64,000 bases of DNA from Kitagawia praeruptora (GCA_037693485.1 CM075352.1:67086001-67150000); one strand, 5' to 3'; counted from the first letter of the stretch, positions 32,024-42,571 are shown. Numbers and translations: made by a program. The notes: a model not told the origin generated them from the letters alone.

Positions 32024-35000
32024 ACGGGAAAGAAGCATGTGGTCAACGTGTTAATAGGGGGATCCAACTCTCCTCCCTCTAGTCCGGACTCAGGTGATGA
32101 AGTAATGATGATACAGTCCTTTCCCGAACAAGTGATAACTTTCAGCAATGCCGACTTTGAAGGAGTGGATCCCAATCATAATGAAGCCTTGGTGGTTAGC
32201 CTAGATGTTGCTGAGAATGAAGTCAAAAGAATCCTGGTTGATAACGGATCCTCAGTCAACATCATCTTCAAACATACATTCGATAGAATGCAGCTGGGCA
32301 GCGTAAAGATGAATGAATGCAGAGAAGACCCACTCTTCGGATTCGGGAACAACTTAGTCCCAATTCAAGGGGCATTGTACCTGCCTGTTTAGTTTGGAAC
32401 CCTCCCGAAGCAAGTCACCCATATGGTGAAATTCTATGTCATCAATACCCCATCTTCTTACAACATGATCCTTGGCCGTCCGGCGCTAACCAAGCTTCGG
32501 GCAATAACCTCCACACCCCACCTAAAGTTTAAATTTCCCACTCCATCCGGAGTCAGGGAAGTCAAAGGTGACTCGGAAACTGCTGGTCGTTGTTATGGCC
32601 AAGCATTAATTATGGCTGAAACCGATCCGGAGAACAAACGAAAAGCGTCCTTGTACCACAAGAATTTGAGCCGAAAGAAGCATAGATCTTACTTTAAAAA
32701 GGAGCCCGGACACGAAGTCCAAAATATTGAAAGTATTGAAGCTCAGACCAAGGAAGAACTAATCGCCAAAGCCAGAGATTACTTGGAAACAAATACTCAG
32801 GCCCGAGTTCAGTAATTTGTTTCAAAGAAAGACCTTGGTAAGGTCGAACCGGCGGTCGAGACCGAAATGGTCGAGTTGGAAGAAGGTAATCCGACTTGAA
32901 AGATAAAGATAGGATCCGGACTGGACCCAACATTCAAGAAAAACCTTGTGCAACTCCTCAGAAACTATGCAGATGTCTTTGCCTGGAGTCCGGAGGACAT
33001 GCCCAGACTCGATGAATCTGTAGCCATGCACAGCCTTGATGTCAATCCTAACAAGAAGCCGGTAAAGCAGAAAAGAAGGAACTTTGCTCCGAACCGACAG
33101 AAGGCAATTGATGAAGAAGTTGAAAATCTCCTCAAAGCAGGAATAATTTGTGAAATAAAGTATCCGGACTGGCTGGCCAATGTAGTCCTGGTAAAGAAGC
33201 CCAACGGTAAATGGAGAATGTGTGTCGACTATACTGATCTAAAGGCTGCGTGCCCGAAAGACCCATATCCTCTTCCCAGCATAGATCAGCTCATTGATGC
33301 CACTGCGGGGCATGTGATGTTCAGTTTCATAGATGCATTCTCCGGCTACAACCAAATCAAGATGAATCCGATAGATATAGCCAAAACCGCCTTCATAACT
33401 CACATAGCTGTTTACGCATACAAGTACATGCCATTCGGATTAATGAATGAAGGATCAACTTATCAAAGAGCAATGGTGGAGGTATTTAAGGATCAGTTAG
33501 GTCGAAACTTGGAGTCTTATGTGGATGATATGATAGCCAAGTCAAAAATAGTAGAAGAACATGTTCCGGACTTGCAGGAATGCTTCGAGAACTTAAGGAA
33601 GCATAGATGAAATTAAACCCGGAGAAGTGCACCTTCCGGGTAGGAGCGGGGAAATTTTTGGGATTCATGATCAGTCAGAGGGGAATCGAAGCTAATCCGG
33701 AAAAGATCAAGGCAATAATGGAAATGGAGCCACCCCGGACTCAGAAAGAAATTTAGAAGCTAGCAGGCTCTTTAGCTGCCTTGAGGCAGTTCATTCCAAA
33801 GTTGGCAAGAAAGCTGCTTAAGGGGGCGAAGAACAAAAGAGAGATTAACTAGAGTCCGGACTGCAAGAAAGCCTTCGATTCTATAAAGAAGTTCCTATCA
33901 TCGCCACCAATTCTATCAAAAGCTGAGCCTGGGGAAGCACTGTCTCTTTACCTAGATGCAGGGCCATTAGCTGTGGGGGCAGCCCTGATCAGGGAACATG
34001 AAGGACAACAGAAACCAGTTTATTACGTCAGTCAAGTACTGAAAGATGCGGAGACCAGGTACCCAAACTTGGAAAAATTCGCTTTTGCCCTGGTGACAGC
34101 TTCCAGGAAACTAAGGCATTATTTCCAAGGGAGAGAAATCAAAGTGATAACGGACCAGTCTTTGAGAAGGATAACATAAGCCAGATGTATCCGGCAGACT
34201 CGTTAATTGGGCTATCGAGTTAAGCCAGTTCCAACTCACGTTCGTACCTCGGACAGCAATCAAAGCTCAGGTATTAGCTGATTTCATTGTGGAATGTTCT
34301 TTTCCCGAACTCCGAACTAGTCCCATGGTCGTGGATGCGGGAAGAGAGGACGATTCAGATCTGGAGGCTTGGTCCTTGTACGTCGACGGATCCTCAACAA
34401 ACGAGAGATCCGGAGCAGGGTTAGTCCTAAAAAGTCCACATGGTTTTCAGATACAGCAAGCAATAACCTTCCAATTCTTAGCCACAAACAACCAAGCGGA
34501 GTATGAGGCGTTGTTGGCCAGACTCCGGTTGTAGTGAAGCAAACGAAAGGAGAATATATTACAAAGGATCCAAGGCTAGCTCAGTACCAAGCTTTAGTTA
34601 AAAGCTATTTGACTACGATCCCAAAGTTCGAGATGATTCAGATCAATAGAGAAGAAAACATGGAAGCCGATTCACTATCCAGACTAGTCCGGAATGCTGC
34701 TGAACTGGACAGCTCGGTCTATTTTGAAGAAATAGAAAAGCCAACCATCGAAAATTGTGAAGTAATGGAAATAGATGATCAGCCTAGCTGGATGACCCCT
34801 TTGATTTTATATCTGGATAAAGGAGAATTGCCCGAAGACAAGAATAAAGCTCAGAGACTCAAGGCCAAAGCTGCTAAGTTTTTCTTGGAAGAAGGACAAC
34901 TCTATCGCAGAACATTTTCAAGTCCGGTCCTGAAATGTATTGGACCAGCCGAAGCCGAATATTGCCTACAAGAGGTTCATGAAGGGATTGTGGAGATCAT

Positions 35001-36038
35001 TTATCTGCAAAGGCTCTAGCTTACAAAATAATAAGGCAAGGTTATTACTGGCCCACAATTCACAATGACGCGGTGGAGTTTGTCAGAAAATGCAATAATT
35101 GTCAGTTGTTCAGCAATGTGCAAAGACAGAGTCCGGTTATACCCTCTTCAGTCATGTCTCCGATACCTTTTGCTATTTGGGGAATTGATATCGTCGATCC
35201 ATTTCCTCGAGCCAAGGGTGATCTCAGGTACTTATTGGTGGCCATCGATTACATGACTAAATGGACAGAAGCTAAGGCCATGAGAACTATAAATCAACAA
35301 GATTATATCCGGTTCATGGATAACATATTGATGAGGTTCGACCTTCCTCAGATCCTGGTCTCGGATAATGGCCCTCAATTTGTTGGTTCAGACTTTGAAA
35401 ACTACTTAAAGGAGAGGGGCATTAAACATAAGAAGTCATCGGTGGCATACCCAGAAGTCATCGGTGGCATACCCCCAAGGTAATGGCCAAGTGGAAGTAA
35501 CAAACCGAATTTTGCTGAGGGGGATAGAAAAGAGGCTTCAAGAATGCAAAAACAAGTGGCCCGAAGAGCTTCCAAACGTACTCTGGGCTTACAGGACTAG
35601 CCCACGAACAAGTACTGGAGAAACACCTTTAAGCTGGGTTATGGGACCGAAGCAATGCTCCCGATAGAAGTGGGATCGCCCTCTCACAGGGCTATTAACT
35701 TTGAAGAGATTGCGAATGAGGAGGGGCTCCGAATCAATCTGGATCTGGTCGACGAAGTCAGGGACGAAGCAGTTGCAAGAATGGAAAAGTATAAGGAAAA
35801 GACAAGGGAGTATTTTGGAAAGAAGGCCAGAGTTAAAAACTTTCAAGTTGGAGATCTAGTTCTGCGAGATACCGAGGCTTCGGACACAACCAAAACTGGA
35901 AAGCTCATGCCCAAATGGGATGGTCCATATAAGATCAAAGAAGTACTATGCCTGGGAACATACAAATTGGTCAATATGGATGAGTCCGAGGTCCCCAACA
36001 CTTGGCACGGCCTCCGGCTCCGGAAGTTCTACCAATGA
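32024..36038 (+). pseudogene. Tat pol: protease, RT, RNase H, archaeal-type RNase H, integrase
   Basis: Protease has LVDNGSSVNIIF (near 32236). RT spans about 32948-33600 with KPNGKWRMCVDYTDL, FSFIDAFSGYNQI and YVDDM (33518). The native RNase H is at about 33940-34180. The second RNase H (WSLYVDGSSTN...ATNNQAEYEALLA, 34364-34534) joins VKQTKGEY directly, so the segment with its third acidic residue is deleted. Integrase has the Cys pair CNNCQ, then GIDIVDPF, VSDNGPQF and GQVEVTNRI for the D,D,E triad, and a C-terminal WDGPYKI module. Stops at 32390, 32813, 32897, 33754 and 33850 and shifts near 33605, 34175, 34985 and 35453 inactivate it. Confidence 0.88.
35431..35474 (+). repeat. 22-bp exact tandem duplication in the integrase
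   Basis: AGAAGTCATCGGTGGCATAC plus CC occurs twice in a row (35431-35452 and 35453-35474), shifting the integrase frame between the second Asp and the Glu. Confidence 0.95.
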
Positions 36039-36234
36039 AGAGAAGGTCAAGGCCAAACAACCAATTAAAGAGCTACCTCTGAGCCCAAAAAGTCTTCAGC
36101 AGATAGATTATTAGTCTCTGTACTGAAGCAAGAATAATTTATTTGTAGTTTGAAAGTTATGATTAATGAAAGAGGGCCTTGCCTTGTACTATTTATCTTT
36201 CATTGTAAAACTATTGTATCACTCACACACAAAG

Positions 36235-37330
36235 TCCCTGGTTCGGAGCCATAGGCAAAATTGGAACTAGGGCAAAAGCAATATGCAACAACCACCCTAG
36301 TCCGGATCTTTTCCTACGAAAACGACCCGGACTGGGGGCGAAAACGAGAAAAACTTCTAAGTAACCCAAAGCTTTCAAGCTTTGGACATAGCTAAAAACA
36401 ACCACTCTAGTCCGGATCCTTTCCTACGAAAACGACCCGGACTGGGGGCGAAAACGAGAAAATTTTCTAAGTAACCCAAAGCTTTCAAGCTTTGGACTTA
36501 GCTAAAAACAACCACTCTAGTCCGGATCCTTTCCTACGAAAACGACCCGGACTGGGAGCGAAAACGAGAAAATTTTCTAAGTAACCCAAAGCTTTCAAGC
36601 TTTGGACTTAGCTAAAAACAACCACTCTAGTCCGGATCCTTTCCTACGAAAACGACCCGGGGGCGAAAACGAGAAAATTTTCTAAGTAACCCAAAGCTTT
36701 CAAGCTTTGGACTTAGCTAAAAACAACCACTCTAGTCCGGATCCTTTCCTATGAAAACGACCCGGACTGGGGGCGAAAACGAGAAAATTTTCTAAGTAAC
36801 CCAAAGCTTTCAAGCTTTCGACTTAGCTAAAAACAACCACTCTAGTCCGGATCCTTTCCTACGAAAACGACCCGGACTGGGGGCGAAAATGAGAAAATTT
36901 TTTAAGTAACCCAAAGCTTTCAAGCTTTGGACTTAGCTAAAAACAACCACTCTAGTCCGGATCCTTTCCTACAAAAACGACCCGAATTGGGGCCGAAAAC
37001 GAGACAATTTTCTAAGTAACCCAAAGCTTTCAAGTTTTGAACTTAGCTAAAAATAACCACTCTAGTCCGGATCCTTTCTTACGAAAACGACCCGGATTGG
37101 GGGCGAAAACGAGAAAAACTTCTAAGTAAGTCAAAGTTTTCAAGCTTTGGACTTAGCTAAAAAACCACTCCAGTCCGGATCATGTTCTATGAAACATATC
37201 CGAAATGGGGGCAATATACGAAAAAACTTCTAAGTAACTCAAAGTTTTCAAACTTTGGACTTAGCTAAAAAGCACTATAGTTCGGACAGTTTACTGATAC
37301 AGACTACCGAACTGGAGGCAAACGTGATGA
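36235..37330 (+). repeat. 110-bp tandem array (about ten copies) after pol
   Basis: The word TCCGGATC marks each unit: 36301, 36411, 36521, 36631, 36736, 36846, 36956, 37066, 37174, with a decayed last copy near 37279. Spacing is 110 except one of 105 and one of 108. Each unit holds ACTCTAGTCCGGATCC, a GACCCGGACTGGGGGCGAAAAC stretch and CAAAGCTTTCAAGCTTTGG, which is an inverted repeat. The unit is typical of tandem repeats in Tat 3' untranslated regions. Confidence 0.95.
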
Positions 37331-37524
37331 AAATTCAGAAAAACAACTATTGTACCTATGGAAATCATTTCAAGCCGAAACAATAAAAGCAAACATAAAT
37401 ATACAACCACTCAAAAAATCAAAGAAACAGAAGCAAATGTTTATGGCTGTTTTTCAAGCCATTTTTATTAAGCAGGGGGGGGATACAACTTTTATGAAAA
37501 TACAAAAACATAAAGTGATTGTAT

Positions 37525-37749
37525 TTAAACGGTTGCAGTGCCTGAGCCACCAGCACCCTCCCCGCCGTTGCCAGGCCCACCGCGCCTATTCCTAGCTTCA
37601 TCTATGACCATCCTACGTAAGGCAAGAGCATTAACAATCCTCTTAAGGACGGCATCGATCTCGGCCATGTTCGTGGGACCGTCGAACACCATGCCATCCA
37701 CGATGATCTTTTTATTCTCATAGTCGTAAACAAGGGTTTTCGGATCCAT
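37525..37749 (-). CDS. Small antisense ORF with its own TATA-like box
   Basis: Minus-strand frame of 74 codons, ATG at 37749, stop at 37525. The start reads MDPKTLVYDYENKK, the middle has MAEIDAVLKRIVNALALRR (helical, amphipathic), and the C-terminus is Gly-rich and basic (RNRRGGPGNGG). A TATAAATA box lies 82 bases upstream on the same strand (37831-37838), in a CTCTCTATAAATACC context, so start and promoter spacing fit a plant gene. It lies inside the tandem-repeat zone, with degenerate units on its other side. No known domain recognised. Inference: an extra gene of the element, transcribed against gag-pol. Confidence 0.5.
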   Translation of the reverse strand: MDPKTLVYDYENKKIIVDGMVFDGPTNMAEIDAVLKRIVNALALRRMVIDEARNRRGGPGNGGEGAGGSGTATV

Positions 37750-37830
37750 GGCAGAAAAGGTGGAAGAAAGGAGGAAAGAAAGATGAAAGATTTTTAGAGA
37801 GGAATGAAAAAAGATTTTTGAAACTGCTGG

Positions 37831-37838
37831 TATTTATA
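37831..37838 (-). promoter_or_regulatory. TATA-like box for the small antisense ORF
   Basis: TATAAATA on the minus strand, 82 bases before the ATG at 37749. Confidence 0.5.
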
Positions 37839-38029
37839 GAGAGGGAGTAGGGAAGAGGTTAAAACTTTCCATTTATCAATGCAAGGGAAATTGGCGAAAT
37901 ATAAATACTGGTTGACAACTCAATGACCAAGGAGTTTGACTGTGGAAATCACAATCCTTTCACGAGGTTTCAGGTTAGACTCGACAAAAAACGAGGGAAA
38001 CACAAAAGACTAAGAGAACGACATCTATC

Positions 38030-38420
38030 CTCACCGCCATCCGGATTCCATCCTTTTGAATAAATCCGGACTGGGCGGCAAAACTTACAAAATCTCTCTA
38101 AGTTACTCAACATTCTCAAGTGTTGAACTTAAGAGGAATGAGGTGAAACTTTCACCATCAATTCGGACTCAATTCTTTTGTATCGAATCCGGTTAGGGGG
38201 GAAAATTTTAAAAGATTTCCTTAAGTTACTCGAGGTTCTTAAACTTTGAACTTAAGAGGAATTTTCGAGATTATAACAAAGTCCGAAATTATTTCGCAGA
38301 GTCATTCAATGTTTTTTAACGTTGAATTTAGAGAAAACATTAAGCCAAGGGCAAAAGTCCGGATTACTTCTTACGAAAACAGTCCGAACTGGGGACAGCA
38401 CCCATTCAATCAGATCCATG
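38030..38420 (+). repeat. Degenerate copies of the 110-bp unit
   Basis: Three decayed units (markers ATCCGGATTCC near 38040, ATTCGGACTC near 38161, GTCCGGATTAC near 38357) each keep an AATCCGGACTGGG-like box and a CTAAGTTACTCAA...TTGAACTTAAG stretch. The array thus once continued on both sides of the small antisense ORF. Confidence 0.75.
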
Positions 38421-39243
38421 TAAGCTGAAGTAAAAACACAAAGCAACAGGGATAAATAGAAGTTGGAAAGCATGCATCATAGAAAAGATAGCATTCTACA
38501 AAGGACCGAACCAGCCATATGGTCCGAAACATCCCAGAACAAGTTCGACCACAAGCAAATCAAAAAGTTTAAAGTTCAAGAATACAATAAGGACATTAAG
38601 ATGAAAAAGGGCTGAGAAACTAGGCTATAGGAGGGTCTTCGGCAGGAAGAGCCTGATTGAAAATTTCTTTATTTGGAGTAGGATCCCGAACGTCCTCATT
38701 TTTTTCCTCCTCATCATCGTCCTAACCAGAATCATCCCCGGAGTAGTAAGGTTCTGGATCTTCTCCGGTGGCAATGAAATGCTGCTCCGCGCCAATAAAG
38801 AGAGGTTGGAACTCATCCCAGCCAGTCGATGGGTTCTCCTTTAACAGCTTGTGAGCAACAACCCAAGCACGGCAAATCTTAGAGGCAACCTTCTTACCTA
38901 ACTCCGTATAATACTCCTGAGAATGACGGAACTCATCAAGGATGATGGCTGGTTCTTTGTAACTCGCAAAATTTGCCCGGAGTTCTTCGAGCTCCTTCTC
39001 AGCGGTCTGAGCCCGGACTTCAGCGTCATCAGCTTTTTTCTGAAGAGTGGCGAGTTTCCCTTCGGATTATTTAGCCTTCAATTGCAACTCGTCAACATTT
39101 TTCTGCAATTTGGAGTTGGCATGATCCAAGTCAAAGATTTGCATGTCCTTCTTCTCCAAGGTAGAAACAATAGCCCGGGCCGCTTCAACAGTCTCCAACT
39201 CTCTATTGCCCACCGCAAACACCCCAGCCATCTCAGAACCCAT

Positions 39244-39319
39244 CTGGAAAGATAAGACAAGTGAATCAGAAAGGAATACTTTAAGCAAAGACAAAACCTA
39301 AAAGGGCAAGAAAATTTAC
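39244..39319 (-). other. Intron 2 of the antisense gene (76 bp)
   Basis: Donor CTGAAG|GTAAATTT and acceptor TTGTCTTATCTTTCCAG, phase 0 on both sides, so the frame is kept. Confidence 0.72.
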
Positions 39320-39876
39320 CTTCAGCCAGGTGGCCATCATCTCTTTGAATAAAGGATTAAATCCTAAAGATTGATAGCACGCCCACTCTTCCTTGTTGGG
39401 TAGATCCGCAATAAATTGACTGTATTTTTCGGCCTCAATCAAGGGCTCCTTCCCCTGTCGGCTCGGCTGGCTGGGACCGGAGAGAGTACCCCAGGTCTTT
39501 GCAGCCTCAGGCCCCAAGGGAACTGAACCTGGAGCAGGAATTCCAAACGGATTACCTCTAGTGAGATCCACAATAGCGTCTCCTTCCCGAACCCTTTTCT
39601 ACTTTCTTTGGAACCCCGGGGACAAATCATCCTCAAGTTCGAGGCTGATAGATTTACCACCCTGAAGGGCTTTGGACTCGGAGACCTGCTCAACGCTCGC
39701 ATCCGTCTTGGACCCCTCTCCTTCGCCAACGATTCTCTTCTTTTTCCCAACCTTCTTTAAACGCTGATTAACCTTGTGGATGCCACCTATCCCTTGCATA
39801 GCCGTGGCCAGGCTCGCCGTTTCAACATCCAGAGCCTTCATTCTCTCCTTATGATAGGGGCTATACTGAGGTAAAC

Positions 39877-39963
39877 CTGAAAAGAGGAAGGAGCACAAGA
39901 TAATTAGAATAGTCAACAAAGGGGGATAGCAATTCAAGGTATAAATGATTACATACTACTTAC
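39877..39963 (-). other. Intron 1 of the antisense gene (87 bp)
   Basis: Donor GGAT|GTAAGTAG, T-rich centre, acceptor CTTCCTCTTTTCAG. Removal keeps the frame, splitting one codon. The length is normal for plant introns. Confidence 0.75.
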
Positions 39964-41386
39964 ATCCAAAAGAATGTAATATTTCATGATCCATGAAGGA
40001 ATGCCGGTTGGTTGAAACTCCTAAAGCCCTACAGAAGTCATGAAGCTTGGCCCGGGCATTGCCTTCTAAATCATACTCCTGGAAGTCCCGAAAAGCCTCA
40101 ATCCAGAACAAAGGCATATAATCAACATCTTCGAACTGCATAAACGTCCACTCTTCATGCCAACCCTTAAGGGAGGACATCATGGTAACAGGCATCACCC
40201 CTCCCTTCTTAAAACCACACTTGTGATAATTGAATCGGAGCTCATACAAGGGTACTAAGGTGGAATTGACCAAAGTAAAAATGTAATGGAAAAGCTTAAA
40301 GGTGGGGAGGAATCCTTTGACGTTACAGCAACCAAGGAACCACATGATCCACTTGACGACGTTGGGTACGAGTTGAAACAGGGGAATTTCATATTGAAAT
40401 TTACAGAGACACTTGATAAATTGATGACAGTGGGGGTTGAACCCGGATCTAAGGTGCTCCAGAGAGACACCCACCAACCCATCCCCGGGTCTATGATATA
40501 TTCGTTCGTCAGATTCGGGCCATCTCCAGACAACTTTGTCATCTAGGTGAAAGCAAGACCTAAAACACTCATCTAATTTGTCAATATTGGCAATATCCAG
40601 CAGAGGGGCCATGGGGTGCTGGTTCCGGGGAGATGTGAGAGTTCCGCATCCATGGAGCACTTGTCGTACAAGACAGGACCTCCAGGACATGTTTTGAATA
40701 CTTCGGATAAATTCCTGTAATAATATTCGTCCGGAACGGAGACATCCTTCTCGACAAAGAAAAATTGGACATCTCTCCAACGACACTCAGACGTGCTAAG
40801 GGTCTCCCCCGGAGGGAGTCGCAGGGTAGGAAGCTCTTCCAAAGTGGTCTTTGGAGGTTTCCTAGTCCGTTTAGACATTGTAGATGAAGAGGAGGAGCAA
40901 GGTCCGGACTCTGTAGAGGGGTCTAGGTCCGAGGAAGAGCTGGAAAGTATAAAGGAAGACCGGGGTCGTTTAGCCAATTGTTTTCTATATACCATAAAAC
41001 ACTACACCACCCCAGATGATCACCAATAGCACGCCCCCGAACCAAAAGACAAAAACAAAAAGAAAAAACACAAAAATCAGAAACACCCACACAAAACCTA
41101 GAATCAAAACCAAAGATCTACGCAAACAGATACATACATATATACACAAAACAAGAAAAGCCCTCCAAACATGAAACCCAGAAACTTCAAAACCCAAAAG
41201 CCTCAAATAACTCAAAATTGAAACAACAACCACTACAGTCCCAAAGCCAAACAAGTACAGTAACATGGATAGTAAATAGTTACATAAATAACGATATACG
41301 AACAGTTGGAACAAGAATAGTATCGAATTATCTTACACCAAGTTACGAGAAAAGTAAGGAAATCGAAGAAATATGGAGAAGAGAAT

Positions 41387-41518
41387 ACTTACAAGGCCGG
41401 AGAAGAAGCGGAAAAGCCCTCACTACTGATCAGCAATGAAAATTTTGAAGAGAAGAGCGAAAAAGGCTTACGGTAAAAGTGAAAAGGGGGAGAAATACAA
41501 TCGAAATATACTTATATA
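41387..41518 (-). promoter_or_regulatory. Promoter-like region and 5' splice donor for the antisense gene
   Basis: On the minus strand CTATATAAGTA (TATA-like, 41511-41518) is followed about 120 bases later by a consensus donor CTTGTAAGTATTC (41387-41392 is GTAAGT). A T-rich stretch (about 41020-41090) precedes the ATG at 40995, fitting a 5' untranslated intron whose acceptor I could not fix. Confidence 0.45.
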
Positions 41519-41707
41519 GAAGTTAAAATGAATGAAGGGAGGAAAAGTGGCCACGCGGACGGCCAAGAGAGATCTGGATTAAAACAAAAGAGGTTGTCAA
41601 GAAAAGTAATCATGACTGCACGTCCCACGAGGAGAATGGACAAGCTCTGAAAATTCGGAATTATGAGGGAATATCAAAAATATGATGAAAAACGTTATCC
41701 ACAAGCC

Positions 41708-41863
41708 TACAGCCCCGAATCATGTGATCTACACATAATCCGGGCCTGGGAGGCAAGAAATATGGAATTTTTCTTCCAATCCAATCATGCTAGCACTACA
41801 GCCCCGGATCATGTGCTCTACACACAATCTGGGCCTGGGAGGCAAGAAATATGGAATTTTTCT
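41708..41863 (+). repeat. 89-bp-period direct repeat near the Tat polypurine tract
   Basis: TACAGCCCCGAATCATGTG... (41708-41774) recurs at 41797-41863 with a few changes; both contain GGGCCTGGGAGGCAAGAAAT, a purine-rich stretch. Confidence 0.85.
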
Positions 41864-41931
41864 TTTCAGCTATTCAAAACAACGAACATTGAAATTGAGA
41901 CTACTACTCCCCTATCCAGACAAATCTGCAT

Positions 41932-41948
41932 AGGGGAGTGGGGGAAAA
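41932..41948 (+). other. Polypurine tract of the Tat element
   Basis: AGGGGAGTGGGGGAAAA directly before TGATAGGATAC, the start of the right LTR. Confidence 0.85.
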
Positions 41949-42571
41949 TGATAGGATACTCTCTATAAACAGCCTGAATTGCCATCCGGGCCTACGACAG
42001 TTACTGAATCCGGGAATATGTCACCGTTAACTAGTCCGGACCCGTGAGGTAACTCCAGTACGGGGTAATAGAGCACATGGCGTATCAAGGCTCCCGTCAC
42101 CATCAAAGGGTCCCAACTAAAAACGACAGCTAATGATTACCAATAATTGACATAATACAAGAATGAGGATGTCACACTCAAAAAGGTGCCTGACACACTT
42201 TCCCACAATTATTCTCCTGGACAGGTGTCGTGCATTTATGCGTCCCAAGTGTCCTACCTACCTAGGATTGAACGCTCATGATTAAAGGTACCAACCCCTA
42301 AACCCTAATCCTGGGCCTATAAATAGACCCAGAAAAGAAGGTTTAGGGGTTACATTCTCTTTACACACTCATATACACACACCCTCCATAATTACATACT
42401 CTAGTTCTTGTCTTTTATCCTCCGAACGTCGTTGCTTATTCTCACGCCGGAGGTGCCGCGGGTTCAAACCCACCTCCTGGCATTGTTTTGCAGAGTCCCA
42501 ACCACCAGCTACACCGCTTTCCAGACGTGGGGACGACGGAGGAGACACCGGATCGGAATATAGAGTTATCC
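41949..42571 (+). repeat. Tat element right LTR
   Basis: TGATAGGATACTC to GAGTTATCC; matches the left LTR with about 17 differences, nearly all transitions. The terminal CA has become CC. CTTGT follows (42572-42576). Confidence 0.88.

Larger units (their letters stand above)
38620..40995 (-). pseudogene. Antisense Transposase_28-like gene with two introns
   Basis: Three minus-strand exons: 40995-39964, 39876-39320, 39243-38620. Exon 1 starts MVYRKQLAKRPR with a Ser-rich, acidic N-terminus. It then has the region typical of plant 'putative gypsy type transposon' proteins: GDGLVGVSLEHLRSGFNPHCHQ, NVVKWIMWFLGCC, FKLFHYIFTL, WHEEWTFMQ. Exons 2 and 3 carry a Lys-rich linker, a coiled-coil stretch (NRELETVEAARAIVSTLEKK...) and an acidic end. 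Both introns have GT-AG ends and keep the frame. Defects: a frameshift near 40610 and stops at 39599, 39065-39067 and 38722. Antisense frames of this family are known from Tat elements; their role is unknown. A TATA-like box lies upstream at 41511-41518. Confidence 0.7.
29321..42571 (+). mobile_element. Tat-clade Ty3/gypsy element with two antisense units, 13.25 kb
   Basis: Direct LTRs of about 625 bp bracket gag, protease, RT, RNase H, a second archaeal-type RNase H and integrase on the plus strand. A 110-bp tandem array and antisense reading frames follow. The second RNase H is the hallmark of the Tat clade; tandem repeats and an antisense frame after pol are known from Tat members such as Retand. 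The likely target duplication is CTTGT (29319-29323 and 42572-42576), which implies small changes at both outer LTR ends. LTRs differ at about 17 sites, all but one transitions. The element is defective: gag-pol has many stops and shifts. Confidence 0.9.

Noticed and set aside
36235..37330. CRISPR-like regular repeats
   Set aside because: Units are contiguous 110-bp tandem copies without unique spacers, inside a plant retrotransposon.
40286..40546. 86-codon plus-strand frame opposite the antisense Tat gene
   Set aside because: It mirrors the well-supported minus-strand coding exon and has no domain of its own.
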